The position numbers and the translations under genes are program-made. A DNA stretch of 50,293 nt from Desulfuromonadales bacterium (lineage in GTDB: Bacteria > Desulfobacterota > JAENJC01). Below are positions 8,093 to 16,784 of this stretch, piece by piece. Numbering within the stretch: the first letter of the stretch is position 1; every line of letters begins with the position of its first letter. The notes under the pieces are model-generated. The model was not told the DNA's origin, ran no database searches, and was given only the letters and a program-made list of their open reading frames with translations. The stretch lies in contig CAKKSC010000041.1 in assembly GCA_919902985.1 (NCBI GenBank), forward strand, positions 1-50,293. The letters run 5' to 3'.

Positions 8093-9122
8093 ACCAAAAT
8101 ATTCTATTACAAATCATATCCTGAATAATCTCATCAAGACGGCAGAGGCAAAGGCTGTGCTTGATAACGCCTATCTTGTCCCAAAGTGGGAAGTGGCTTT
8201 GCGGAGAGAGGCCTTGATTAAAAATGCCCATGCCTCCACTGCCATAGAAGGCAATCCCCTTTCACTTGAGCAGGTCTCCGAGCTGGCGATGGGCAGGGAT
8301 ATAATGGCCACAAGAAAGGCAAAGGCGGAGGTTTTGAATTATCTGAAACTGCTTGAAGACCTGCCAAAGCTGACTGAAGATAAAAAGATAACAGAAAAAG
8401 TAATATTGAAAATCCATAAGCTTATTACAAAAGATGTCCTTGAAAGTCCAACGGATAGTGGGGTTTATAGGAAGCGTCAGGTGATTATCGGAAACAGATT
8501 GACAGGCGCTGTCACGTTCCGTCCGCCTGATACTGAAAAAGTCCCTGTTTTAATGAGAGGATTTGTTGCATGGTTGAACAGCAGGGATGCATCGGAGACA
8601 AACCCTGTGCTGGCCGCAGGTATAGGCCATTATGAGTTTGTAAGGATTCATCCTTTTATAGATGGGAACGGACGAACAGCAAGGTCATTGGCGAGCCTTA
8701 TCCTATACCTGAGAGGGTTTGACACAAAGAGGTTTTTTGCTCTTGATGATTATTATGACAGCGATAGACAGTCATATTACAAGGCGCTCCAAAGCGTGGA
8801 CTCAAAAACAGTGGATATAACGGAATGGCTGGAATATTTTACCTATGGCGTGGCTTTGCAGATAGAGAAGGTAAAGGAAAGGGTTTTATCTCTGAGCAGT
8901 GATCTCAAACGGAAGCAATTGAAGGGTCAGGTAGCCCTGACCGAGCGACAGATGAAGATTGTGGAGAGAATAAATAATCATGGATACATCACTAATAAAG
9001 AAATCCGAGAGATGTTTGAGCTTTCCGATGAGGGAGCGCTGAAAGAAATTAAAAAGCTATTATCTCTTGAGGTGATAAAGTCAGAGGGCAAGGGACGTAA
9101 TGTCAGATATCTCCTTGCCTGA
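8085..9122 (+). CDS. Fic-domain AMPylase-type protein with C-terminal HTH
   Basis: The Fic active-site motif HPFIDGNGRTAR (189-200) is complete, so the protein is predicted to transfer AMP or another nucleotide moiety from an NTP to a target hydroxyl. An N-terminal inhibitory helix motif STAIEGN (51-57) precedes it in the same chain, the class II arrangement in which a glutamate blocks the nucleotide gamma-phosphate. GNRLTGAVTFRPPDTEKVP is the characteristic flap region. Residues about 285-345 look like a winged helix (TERQMKIVERINNHGYITNK). The length of 345 is usual. The ATG follows GGAGGAG. The gene sits alone between two 22-bp direct repeats, which suggests it arrived as a cassette. Confidence 0.93.
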   Translation: MFKPKYSITNHILNNLIKTAEAKAVLDNAYLVPKWEVALRREALIKNAHASTAIEGNPLSLEQVSELAMGRDIMATRKAKAEVLNYLKLLEDLPKLTEDKKITEKVILKIHKLITKDVLESPTDSGVYRKRQVIIGNRLTGAVTFRPPDTEKVPVLMRGFVAWLNSRDASETNPVLAAGIGHYEFVRIHPFIDGNGRTARSLASLILYLRGFDTKRFFALDDYYDSDRQSYYKALQSVDSKTVDITEWLEYFTYGVALQIEKVKERVLSLSSDLKRKQLKGQVALTERQMKIVERINNHGYITNKEIREMFELSDEGALKEIKKLLSLEVIKSEGKGRNVRYLLA

Positions 9123-9408
9123 GTTGGCGATTAGGTTGGCTATTGAGTTGGCGATTAAGATAATTTGAAGGCGGCCTCAACCCCTTAAGTGGGAATTCAT
9201 AGGTGTCGCGTCTACACTTTTTACAAGCTCAAATCTAATTTTCCCTCTCTCCCCCTCCAAACCCTCTCCAATCGCCCCTTCGCAAATCCGCCATCGTCTT
9301 TAACCACGGAGAACTCAGAGGAAGCCTACTGATATAAAAGATATTAAAAAAAGATGCAAATCGGGAGAGATAAGGGATAAGCTGCTTGGGTGGGAATCAG
9401 GCAGTGAA
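9123..9408. other. Gene-free interval with short tandem motifs
   Basis: Directly after the Fic stop are three imperfect copies of GAGTTGGCGATTA-like sequence, then the second 22-bp direct repeat at 9202-9223, a pyrimidine-rich stretch, and an AACCACGGAGAACTCAGAGG segment of a type scattered elsewhere in the window. A short open frame reads KDIKKRCKSGEIRDKLLGWE; it has no credible start and I cannot identify it. Confidence 0.5.
9202..9223. repeat. 22-bp direct repeat, copy 2 (right of fic)
   Basis: It matches 7999-8020 with a single mismatch (A for T after TGTCGCGTCTAC). The two copies are about 1.2 kb apart in the same orientation. Confidence 0.8.
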
Positions 9409-9810
9409 CTAAGGCCTGACTTTCAACTCTTCCAGCAACTTCTTATACAACACCAATATCCTTGGAAGCGCATCGTATATCTCTTCTGCCGTGGATTCAT
9501 TATAGGTATGAGTCGTCAGAGTCATCAGATTCCTCAGATTCCTCAGTTCTATCATTTCCAGCCATGTTGTTTCTTCATCTATCAACCCTAGTTGAAAAGC
9601 CCCTTTAAAGCTGTCCCTTGGGGAATAAACCGTTATCCCCTGCTCCTCAAGAAAGGCCTTGAGGGTCTTCCATGCAAGTTCAAAGGTAAACTCAAAACGT
9701 TGAATGGCAGAATCCCGCATGTATTCGTTTTTCTCCTGTTCCAAGACATCGGAAAACTTGCCTACGGCACGTTCGAACTGCTGGAGAAGCGCCTGAAATT
9801 TATTGCTCAT
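9409..9810 (-). CDS. HepT-like HEPN protein (HI0074 family) with altered active motif
   Basis: This 133-residue helical protein is of the nucleotidyltransferase-substrate/HEPN type. FEFTFELAWKTLKAFLEEQG and SPRDSFKGAFQLGLI are family hallmarks. In HepT proteins the RNase site is an R-x(4-6)-H motif, usually read as DRNLTxHTYN in this subfamily. Here the segment reads LRNLRNLMTLTTHTYNES: the acidic residue before R is lost and a 9-bp repeat expansion separates the nearest R from H by seven residues. The protein may therefore be altered or inactive as a toxin. It overlaps the upstream MntA-like gene by 11 bp, the standard order for this toxin-antitoxin type. Confidence 0.88.
   Translation of the reverse strand: MSNKFQALLQQFERAVGKFSDVLEQEKNEYMRDSAIQRFEFTFELAWKTLKAFLEEQGITVYSPRDSFKGAFQLGLIDEETTWLEMIELRNLRNLMTLTTHTYNESTAEEIYDALPRILVLYKKLLEELKVRP
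9517..9552. repeat. 9-bp degenerate tandem repeat inside the HepT-like gene
   Basis: Four consecutive 9-bp units, CAGAGTCAT, CAGATTCCT, CAGATTCCT, CAGTTCTAT on the plus strand, encode the stretched RNL-RNL-MTL segment. Units are a multiple of three, so the frame is kept while residues are inserted into the HEPN catalytic motif. Confidence 0.75.
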
Positions 9811-10105
9811 ATATGGTCTCCATATTCTTCCGTGCCTCTATCGCGAAATCCTTTGGAACCCTGGAGAAGTCGACTATATCCAACTTTTGCAGTATCGGAA
9901 TCTCTTCCAGTTCCCCCCTTATCCTCGCCATGACCCCGAAAGGGACACTGCCATCAGCCTCTATTCCGATATCTAAATCCGATCTGGATGTAGCCTTGCC
10001 GCTTACCCTGGAGCCAAAATAAAATACCCTGAAATGTTCATAAGACAGGTTGCGCTTAACTGAACCGATTATCCGATTTGTCAGGTCTTCGTTGTTTATC
10101 AACAT
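9800..10105 (-). CDS. MntA-like minimal nucleotidyltransferase antitoxin
   Basis: This 101-residue protein is a minimal nucleotidyltransferase. It has the motif GSRVSGKATSRSDLDIGIE, giving the GS...D-x-D active site (DLD), and a later LDIVDF that provides the third acidic residue. In characterised pairs MntA adds AMP residues to HepT and neutralises its RNase. It lies upstream of and overlaps the HEPN gene, so the two form one transcription unit. All catalytic residues look intact, in contrast to its partner. Confidence 0.88.
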   Translation of the reverse strand: MLINNEDLTNRIIGSVKRNLSYEHFRVFYFGSRVSGKATSRSDLDIGIEADGSVPFGVMARIRGELEEIPILQKLDIVDFSRVPKDFAIEARKNMETIYEQ

Positions 10106-10198
10106 AAGTTCCTCAATATCTTGATAGACTTAGCACAGTGATATTTACAAGTCAACCGGGAGGGTTTACTTGCCACCCCAATTATTAGACAATGGGCG

Positions 10199-11158
10199 TT
10201 ACCTCCCCAAAATATCCGTCAACTCAATCATCTCCAGATCCACCATCTTGCATGTCCCCAACACCTCATCCAGGTCGGTCAGGACTATCCTGTTCTTGAC
10301 CTGCCCTACCATCTTTCCGCTTTCCCCTCTAAGAAGGGCCTCGACAGCGCTTCTACCAAGCCGGCTTGCCAGTATCCTGTCAAAGACGGTCGGAGAGCCG
10401 CCCCTCTGGAGGTGACCCAACACCGTTATCCTGATATCGTACCCGATCCTGTCCTTTAACTGGTTTTCAACCTCATAAGCAGACATGGCCCCTTCAGCAA
10501 CCATTATGATGCTGTTCGTCCTTCCCTCTTTGAAACGCGCGTAAAGCCTCTCAGCTATTTTCCCAAGGTCAAACCCGATCTCAGGGATAATGGCGACCTC
10601 AGCCCCGCATGCTATGGCGGACATGGCGGCGAGATACCCGCAGTTCCTTCCCATAACCTCAATGATGAAGGCCCTGTCATGGGACGATGCCGTGTCCTTT
10701 ATCATGTCAACTGCGCCAACTATCACATTCAATGCGGTATCTGCGCCTATAGAGATATCGGTCCCGAATATATCGTTGTCTATGCTGGCTGGTATCCCTA
10801 TAACCGGCATTCCCATTCCGGCAAGGACGTTTGCGCCCCGCAGAGATCCATCGCCGCCGATTACAACCATCCCTTCTACTCCAAGCCCAAATAAGTTGCT
10901 TACAGCCTTAAGCTGTCCTGCTTCAGTCTTAAACTCCTCGCACCTCGCACTTTGCAGGATGGTTCCTCCCCGTTGTATCACGCCGCTCACAGCCCTGGAG
11001 TCCATGATACTGTATTTTCCGTTTAGGACCCCCGTATATCCACGCAGAAAACCGTAAACCTCACACCCCTGGTCCAGGGCGGTTTTCACTACCGCCCTGA
11101 CTGCCGCATTCATCCCGGAGGAGTCTCCCCCGCTTGTTATAACCCCGATGCGTTTCAT
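10199..11158 (-). CDS. pfkA: ATP-dependent 6-phosphofructokinase
   Basis: PfkA phosphorylates fructose 6-phosphate to fructose 1,6-bisphosphate. The 319-residue length fits. Motifs: ITSGGDSSGMNAAVRA at the N-terminus (ATP loop), IGGDGSLRGA (GGDGS favours ATP as donor rather than pyrophosphate), GIPASIDNDIFGTD with the catalytic aspartate region, VMGRNCGYLA, and GHLQRGGSPTVFDR for substrate binding. The frame is open to 11200, but the ATG at 11158 has GGAGGTT immediately upstream and gives the canonical MKRIGVITSGGD start. It is divergent from nadE across about 108 bp. Confidence 0.96.
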   Translation of the reverse strand: MKRIGVITSGGDSSGMNAAVRAVVKTALDQGCEVYGFLRGYTGVLNGKYSIMDSRAVSGVIQRGGTILQSARCEEFKTEAGQLKAVSNLFGLGVEGMVVIGGDGSLRGANVLAGMGMPVIGIPASIDNDIFGTDISIGADTALNVIVGAVDMIKDTASSHDRAFIIEVMGRNCGYLAAMSAIACGAEVAIIPEIGFDLGKIAERLYARFKEGRTNSIIMVAEGAMSAYEVENQLKDRIGYDIRITVLGHLQRGGSPTVFDRILASRLGRSAVEALLRGESGKMVGQVKNRIVLTDLDEVLGTCKMVDLEMIELTDILGR

Positions 11159-11266
11159 AGAACCTCCGGCCTCACCCAAATAACTAACAGAGATTAACAA
11201 GGCGGCCCCCCCTTGTCAACGGTATTTACCCTTTACATGCCCCGCCTTTTTTGTTAATTTTAAGGC

Positions 11267-12976
11267 ATGGAGAAGCTCAGAGTATCTCTTGCCCAGATAA
11301 ACCCCACAGTCGGCGACCTGGCCGGTAATACAAAAAAGATCATCGAATATATACATAAGGGAAGAGAGCAGGGGGCTGACATAGTTGCCTTCCCTGAGAT
11401 GGCGGTAACAGGGTATCCGCCGGAAGACCTCCTTTTAAAGCCCGGCTTCATCAGGGATAATCTGGAGGCGCTCAAAGCCATTCAGAAAGAGACCAGGGGA
11501 ATAACCGCCGTTGTCGGGTTTGTGGATGGTGAAAAAGAGATATACAACGCTGCCGCTGTCCTTCACGATGGTGCGCTCTCCGCAGTTTACAGGAAGATGT
11601 ACCTGCCGAACTACTCAGTATTCGACGAGGAGAGGTACTTTAAGAAAGGGAAAGAACCACTTATCGTGACATTAAAGGGTATAGATATCGGGATAAGCAT
11701 CTGTGAGGATATATGGTACCCTGAAGGGCCTGTCATGATCGAGGCCATGGCTGGGGCGGAGGTAATAATAAATATAAACGCCTCTCCCTTCTATTATAAA
11801 AAGTGGAAAGTAAGGGAGGAGATGGTATCATCGAGGGCCGCTGATAGTTCAGTGGCAATAGCCTATGTCAATGCAGTCGGCGGGCAGGATGAGCTGATAT
11901 TCGACGGGCACAGCATGGTCTTCGACAGACAGGGAAATATCATGGCAAGGGGAAGGTCCTTTGAAGAGGAGATGATAACGGTAGATATAGCCAAGGGGTC
12001 AGGGGTAAGGGGTAAGGGGCCAGGAGATAAAACAATAACTACCGTCAGAAGGATTGCTCTGCCGGAGATTGATATTAGATCTGCATATCCAATCCTCTCT
12101 GCTACCGGGGAAGTTACCCCTCCGTCTTTGATAGAGGAGGTTTACAATGCCCTTGTACTCGGGACAAGGGACTATATGTCAAAGAACGGGTTTAAAAAGG
12201 CGATTATTGCCCTGAGCGGCGGAATTGATTCGGCGCTGGTAGCCGCCATTGCGGTTGAAGCCATTGGGGCTGATAACGTCACCACAGCCTTCCTTCCATC
12301 ATACTGCACCTCAAGGGAAAGCAGGGAGGATGCGGAAATGGTTGCCCGGAACCTTGGGATTAAACTCCTTACCATCCATATCCGGGACACCTTTGAATCC
12401 TACCTTAACGACCTGAAGGAGGTGTTCAGTGGGGTCAACCCTGACACCACTGAGGAAAACCTTCAGGCAAGGACAAGGGGAAACATAATCATGGCCCTTT
12501 CCAACAAGTTCGGCTGGCTCGTGCTGACCACAGGGAATAAGAGCGAGATGAGCGTCGGTTATGCAACCCTGTACGGGGACATGGCAGGAGGGTTTGCGGT
12601 CATAAAGGATGTTCCAAAAACCATGGTCTACGAGCTTTGCCGGTACATAAACTCCATCAAGGAGAGGGAGATAATCCCTGAAACTGTCCTGACAAAGGCG
12701 CCTACCGCAGAACTGAAACCGAACCAGAGAGACCAGGACACCCTCCCCCCTTATGACGTACTGGATTCAATACTAAAGGGCTATATAGAGGAGAACAAAG
12801 GGATCGAAGAGTTAGTCTCCCTTGGTTTCCAGGTTGAGACGGTCAGAAAGGTGATCCGCATGGTAGACTCCTCTGAATACAAGAGAAGACAGGCTGCTCC
12901 TGGAATAAAGATAACTCCAAGGGCCCTTGGAAAGGACTGGAGAATGCCGATAACCAACAGGTATGAGAGTTCTTAG
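11267..12976 (+). CDS. nadE: Glutamine-dependent NAD+ synthetase
   Basis: NadE amidates deamido-NAD+ to NAD+ using ammonia from glutamine. The N-terminal nitrilase domain has the Glu-Lys-Cys triad in FPEMAVTGYP, YRKMYLPNYSVFDE and GISICEDIWYP. The C-terminal synthetase domain has the ATP P-loop LSGGIDSALVAAIA (about 315) and GNKSEMSVGYATLYGD, QRDQDTLPPYDVLD. Between the domains a glycine-rich GSGVRGKGPGDK (about 243-255) is encoded by GGGGTCAGGGGTAAGG-type repeats and looks like an in-frame insertion. It is 569 residues long. The ribosome binding site is weak (AAGG). mfd follows after 6 bp, so the two are probably co-transcribed. Confidence 0.96.
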   Translation: MEKLRVSLAQINPTVGDLAGNTKKIIEYIHKGREQGADIVAFPEMAVTGYPPEDLLLKPGFIRDNLEALKAIQKETRGITAVVGFVDGEKEIYNAAAVLHDGALSAVYRKMYLPNYSVFDEERYFKKGKEPLIVTLKGIDIGISICEDIWYPEGPVMIEAMAGAEVIININASPFYYKKWKVREEMVSSRAADSSVAIAYVNAVGGQDELIFDGHSMVFDRQGNIMARGRSFEEEMITVDIAKGSGVRGKGPGDKTITTVRRIALPEIDIRSAYPILSATGEVTPPSLIEEVYNALVLGTRDYMSKNGFKKAIIALSGGIDSALVAAIAVEAIGADNVTTAFLPSYCTSRESREDAEMVARNLGIKLLTIHIRDTFESYLNDLKEVFSGVNPDTTEENLQARTRGNIIMALSNKFGWLVLTTGNKSEMSVGYATLYGDMAGGFAVIKDVPKTMVYELCRYINSIKEREIIPETVLTKAPTAELKPNQRDQDTLPPYDVLDSILKGYIEENKGIEELVSLGFQVETVRKVIRMVDSSEYKRRQAAPGIKITPRALGKDWRMPITNRYESS

Positions 12977-12982
12977 GAGCAT

Positions 12983-15900
12983 ATGGCGGATATCACATCT
13001 AATAAAACCCCATTTTACCAGTCTCTTCTTGAGTCAATAAAAAAAGGTGTAAAAAAAACTGCGGTGACAGGCGCAGCCGGTTCATTCCCGTCAGCCCTTA
13101 TAGCAAAACTTAAAAGAGATACGGACGGCCCATTTCTCATTGTAACGCCTCTGCCCGAAGAGGCGGAAAGGGTTGCAGAAGACATCTCCTTCTTTTTGCC
13201 TGGTTCTGTCCATCTATTCCCATCATGGGAAACCCTCCCCTTTGACAGGGTTTCGCCATCACTGGAAACCATGGGAGACCGGGTTTCCGCCATATATGCC
13301 CTCATGACAGGATCTCCGATAATTGTGGCGCCTGTTTCTGCCCTTATGCAGATGGTACCCCCAAGGGATTTTCTCAACTCCTCTATGGACTACCTGGAGT
13401 CGGGTGAAGAGACAGACCTTGAATCCCTTGTTGAGAAGCTTTCAAATGGAGGGTATTCGAGGGTCAGTATGGTGCAGGAAATGGGGGAGTGGAGCAGAAG
13501 GGGCGGGATCATAGACATATTCCCCCCTTCCACAGAAAACCCTGTCAGGGTTGAGTTCGTGGGGGATTTGGTAGAGTCTATAAGGGAGTTTGAGCCTGCA
13601 TCCCAGAGGTCTGTAAAGAACCTGAACTCCGTCATTATATTGCCGGTTGGCGATCAGCCCATGCTTCGACAGGCTCAGCATGAACGGGAAATAAACGTTC
13701 GCCCTGAGCTTGTCGAAGGGCAGATGCACAGTGATGTCAACCTCTTCAATTACCTTCCGAAATCGGCCCCTGTCTTCCTTCTGGAGCGTGCCGGCATTGA
13801 GGATGAACTGAAGAGGATCGAAAAGGAGACAGAGGAGAGAAGGACAAGTCTGGAAGAAGACGGGGGATTACAAGGGTTGCCCCTACGCACCGATGAGCTG
13901 CTGTCTATCCTTAATGGATATCTAAATGTAGATATGTCGAGGCTTGCCGTAGGGGCAGTTGGCGAGACCCCGCTGCATTTCGATGTAAAGAGCAACGAGG
14001 ACATACGGCTTGGCCTTACAAAGAAGGATGGGGCCTTCGACAGATTCGTGGAGCTAAGCCGGGGGTGGCTCAGGGAGGGGATGAGGGTGGTCATAACATC
14101 CCACACTCCCGGGCAGGCCGAGAGGGTCGAAGAGCTTCTAAAGGGGAAGGACATGGGAGCCAGGAGGGTCTGGAGCTATGACATCTTCTCCCTTCCTGAT
14201 ACTCCTGGCCTTTTTGCAGCTACAGGGCTGCTGAACCAGGGCTTCAGGGTTTCATCAGAACGGCTTGTCATCGTCACAGAAGAGGAGATATTTGGCCAGA
14301 GGGTGAGGCTCAGGCAGGTGAAAGCCAAGACCTCCGCCTTTATAACATCCCTCTCGGACCTCAAGGTAAACGACCCAATAGTACACATAGACCATGGGAT
14401 AGGGATACACCGTGGGCTTCAGAAACTGAATATAGGAGGGGTGGACGGAGACTTCCTCCTTATCGAATATGCTGGGAAGGATAAGCTCTACCTGCCGATA
14501 TACCGGATGGACCAGGTCCAGAAGTACACTGGTGGAGAGGGGCCGACACTTGACAAGCTGGGCGGGACCTCCTGGGACAAGGTAAAGAAGAGGGTCAAGG
14601 AAAAGATAAAGGAGATGGCAGCGGAGCTCCTGGATATATATGCTGCAAGAAAGGTGATGGAGGGTTTCTCCTACTCCCCTCCTGATCACTACTTTGATGA
14701 GTTTGAGGCGGCCTTTGAGTACGAGGAGACCCCCGACCAGATGGAGGCGATCAAAGACGTCATAGGCGACATGACCGAGCCGAAGCCTATGGACAGGCTT
14801 GTATGCGGAGACGTGGGGTACGGGAAGACCGAGGTGGCCATCAGGGCCGCATTCAAGGCGGTGCTGGACGGAAAGCAGGTTGCCGTCCTCGTCCCGACTA
14901 CGGTCCTTGCATCCCAGCACCTCCAGACCTTCCAGGGGAGGATGTCGTCCTTCCCGGTAAAGATAGAGATGCTGTCACGGTTCAAGTCTCCAAAGGAACA
15001 GAAGGAGATCGTAAAAAGGCTTCGGGAAGGCGGGATAGATATAGTAATAGGCACCCACAAGCTTTTACAGAAAGACATAGTATTTAAAGATTTAGGGCTG
15101 ATAGTTGTGGACGAGGAGCAGAGGTTCGGCGTCACCCACAAGGAGAAACTGAAGAAGCTGAGGAAGCAGGTGGATGTCCTTACCCTCACTGCAACACCAA
15201 TCCCCCGCACCCTTCATATGTCGCTGATGGGGATCCGCGACCTCTCCGTGATAAACACCCCTCCTGAGGACAGGCTCGCGATAAAGACATTTGTGAACAA
15301 GTTCAGCGATGATATCATTAAAGAGGCGGTAGAGAGGGAACTTAGGCGGGGAGGGCAGGTCTTCTTCGTCCATAACAGGGTTGAGAGCATCGGCACCATG
15401 GCAGACCACCTGCACGCCTTGGTTCCTGATGCGAAGATCGCCGTGGGCCACGGCCAGATGGATGAGCATGAACTGGAGAAGGTCATGCTCTCATTCATGA
15501 ACGGTGAAAAAAACATCCTCCTCTGCACCACCATAATAGAGTCAGGCCTGGACATCCCTGCTGCCAACACCATCATTATTAACAGGGCTGACACCTTCGG
15601 CCTCTCCCAGCTCTATCAGCTTAGGGGGCGTGTGGGAAGGTCAAAGCACAGGGCGTATGCATACCTCCTTGTCCCTGCCGAAGAGACCATAACAGGGGAT
15701 GCCAGGAAGAGGCTTGAGGTTATTCAGGAGCTTACTGAACTTGGTTCAGGTTTCAAGATAGCGGCCCATGACCTGGAGATAAGGGGGGCCGGAAACCTCC
15801 TTGGTGGAGAGCAGTCCGGTCAGATCGAGGCGGTAGGGTTTGACCTGTATACCCAACTCCTTGAAGAGGCTGTGGCGGAGCTGAAAGGTGAGGAGAACAT

Positions 15901-16342
15901 ACCGGATGTGGAGCCGAATATAAACCTATGCGTTGCGGCATACATCCCTGATGACTATATAGATGACGTAAATGAAAGGCTTGTCATATACAAGAGGCTT
16001 GCCTCTGTCAAGGAAGATTTCGATGTGGCGGAGATAGCTGATGAACTTAGGGACCGCTACGGCCCACTTCCTCAGCTTGTTGAAAACCTTCTCACTATGA
16101 TGGAGATAAAGAGGGTCATCAGAAAGGCCTTGGTCACGTCAATAGATGCTGCCAAGGGGCGTGTTTCCATAACCTTCGATCCGCGTACTCCTGTAAAGCC
16201 TGAAAAGGTCATAGAGCTTTTAAAGGAGAAGAAGGACAGGATCAAGTTCACCCCCAGCAACCAGCTAATCATCTTCCTCAAGGACGAGACCCTGGAAGGG
16301 GTATATAAAGAGGTCAGGAATACGCTGGAGAGGCTGGTTTGA
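12983..16342 (+). CDS. mfd: Transcription-repair coupling factor Mfd
   Basis: Mfd releases RNA polymerase stalled at DNA lesions and recruits UvrA. The 1119-residue protein contains the N-terminal UvrB-homology region (with WSRRGGIIDIFPPS), the RNA polymerase-interaction domain (NDPIVHIDHGIGIHRGLQKL), the translocase with Walker A GDVGYGKTE (about 609), DEEQRFG (about 709), TATPIPRTLHMSL, the RecG-like IRGAGNLLGGEQSG, and the C-terminal TRCF domain. Residues about 227-246 (MLRQAQHEREINVRPELVEG) are encoded by a palindromic repeat inserted in frame between the UvrB-homology region and the next domain. The ATG follows TAGGAG. Confidence 0.98.
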   Translation: MADITSNKTPFYQSLLESIKKGVKKTAVTGAAGSFPSALIAKLKRDTDGPFLIVTPLPEEAERVAEDISFFLPGSVHLFPSWETLPFDRVSPSLETMGDRVSAIYALMTGSPIIVAPVSALMQMVPPRDFLNSSMDYLESGEETDLESLVEKLSNGGYSRVSMVQEMGEWSRRGGIIDIFPPSTENPVRVEFVGDLVESIREFEPASQRSVKNLNSVIILPVGDQPMLRQAQHEREINVRPELVEGQMHSDVNLFNYLPKSAPVFLLERAGIEDELKRIEKETEERRTSLEEDGGLQGLPLRTDELLSILNGYLNVDMSRLAVGAVGETPLHFDVKSNEDIRLGLTKKDGAFDRFVELSRGWLREGMRVVITSHTPGQAERVEELLKGKDMGARRVWSYDIFSLPDTPGLFAATGLLNQGFRVSSERLVIVTEEEIFGQRVRLRQVKAKTSAFITSLSDLKVNDPIVHIDHGIGIHRGLQKLNIGGVDGDFLLIEYAGKDKLYLPIYRMDQVQKYTGGEGPTLDKLGGTSWDKVKKRVKEKIKEMAAELLDIYAARKVMEGFSYSPPDHYFDEFEAAFEYEETPDQMEAIKDVIGDMTEPKPMDRLVCGDVGYGKTEVAIRAAFKAVLDGKQVAVLVPTTVLASQHLQTFQGRMSSFPVKIEMLSRFKSPKEQKEIVKRLREGGIDIVIGTHKLLQKDIVFKDLGLIVVDEEQRFGVTHKEKLKKLRKQVDVLTLTATPIPRTLHMSLMGIRDLSVINTPPEDRLAIKTFVNKFSDDIIKEAVERELRRGGQVFFVHNRVESIGTMADHLHALVPDAKIAVGHGQMDEHELEKVMLSFMNGEKNILLCTTIIESGLDIPAANTIIINRADTFGLSQLYQLRGRVGRSKHRAYAYLLVPAEETITGDARKRLEVIQELTELGSGFKIAAHDLEIRGAGNLLGGEQSGQIEAVGFDLYTQLLEEAVAELKGEENIPDVEPNINLCVAAYIPDDYIDDVNERLVIYKRLASVKEDFDVAEIADELRDRYGPLPQLVENLLTMMEIKRVIRKALVTSIDAAKGRVSITFDPRTPVKPEKVIELLKEKKDRIKFTPSNQLIIFLKDETLEGVYKEVRNTLERLV
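13663..13720. repeat. Palindromic element embedded in the mfd coding sequence
   Basis: Arms GCTTCGACAGGCTCAGC and GCCCTGAGCTTGTCGAAGGG are the same as those of the intergenic element at 1003-1080. Here the element keeps the reading frame and encodes about 20 residues ending PELVEG. It lies in an inter-domain region, where an insertion may be tolerated. Confidence 0.85.
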
Positions 16343-16348
16343 CAGTCC

Positions 16349-16651
16349 CTAATGATGTGTTGCTTCGAGTTTTTCAACCCTTGTTTTGAGTTTTGATACA
16401 TCCGTTTCCATTGCCTGGTCTTTTTTATCAAGTTCCCGATATGTAAGCTTAAGCATTTCTTTGACCTCTTTAATATCGGATTTGACTTCTTCTCTAAGAT
16501 CATCAATCTTTTTATTCAGGACCTGATGGCCTTCGACAACCACGTCAAGTTTATGTTGAAAATCCTCTGAAAGGACCCCTATATATCTTTGGGTTTCCTG
16601 TGAGAACTCCTCCTTGAGCTCCTTCATATACTTTTTGATTTCGTCACTCAT
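16349..16651 (-). CDS. Small coiled-coil protein of unknown function
   Basis: This 100-residue, highly charged, almost entirely helical protein has heptad-like spacing throughout (KKIDDLREEVKSDIKEVKEM, then DVSKLKTRVEKLEATHH). It has no signal peptide and no cysteine. The ATG at 16651 has GAGGAGG seven bases upstream, preferred to the frame's first start at 16666. It converges on mfd with a 6-bp gap. I recognise no specific family; small proteins of this type are common and often structural or accessory. Confidence 0.75.
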   Translation of the reverse strand: MSDEIKKYMKELKEEFSQETQRYIGVLSEDFQHKLDVVVEGHQVLNKKIDDLREEVKSDIKEVKEMLKLTYRELDKKDQAMETDVSKLKTRVEKLEATHH

Positions 16652-16726
16652 CGAAGACCTCCTCAAACCATTTGGACAAGGCCAACTATACTCAAAGCAT
16701 TCTCTTCAGTCAACCATAAAAACAAA

Positions 16727-16754
16727 ACCCCCGAAGGATCGCTCCTCCGGGGGT
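16727..16754 (-). terminator. Intrinsic terminator downstream of the porin gene
   Basis: A 12-bp stem with one mismatch (ACCCCCGAAGGA with TCCTCCGGGGGT, loop TCGC) is followed on the minus strand by TTTTGTTTTTA. It lies about 30 bp past the porin stop. Confidence 0.8.
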
Positions 16755-16784
16755 CTGTAGGGAAATCAGATCAAACCTGTAAAA

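Noticed and set aside
14255-15594. Long minus-strand open frames within mfd
   Set aside because: They are shadows of the strongly conserved helicase frame and show no family motifs.
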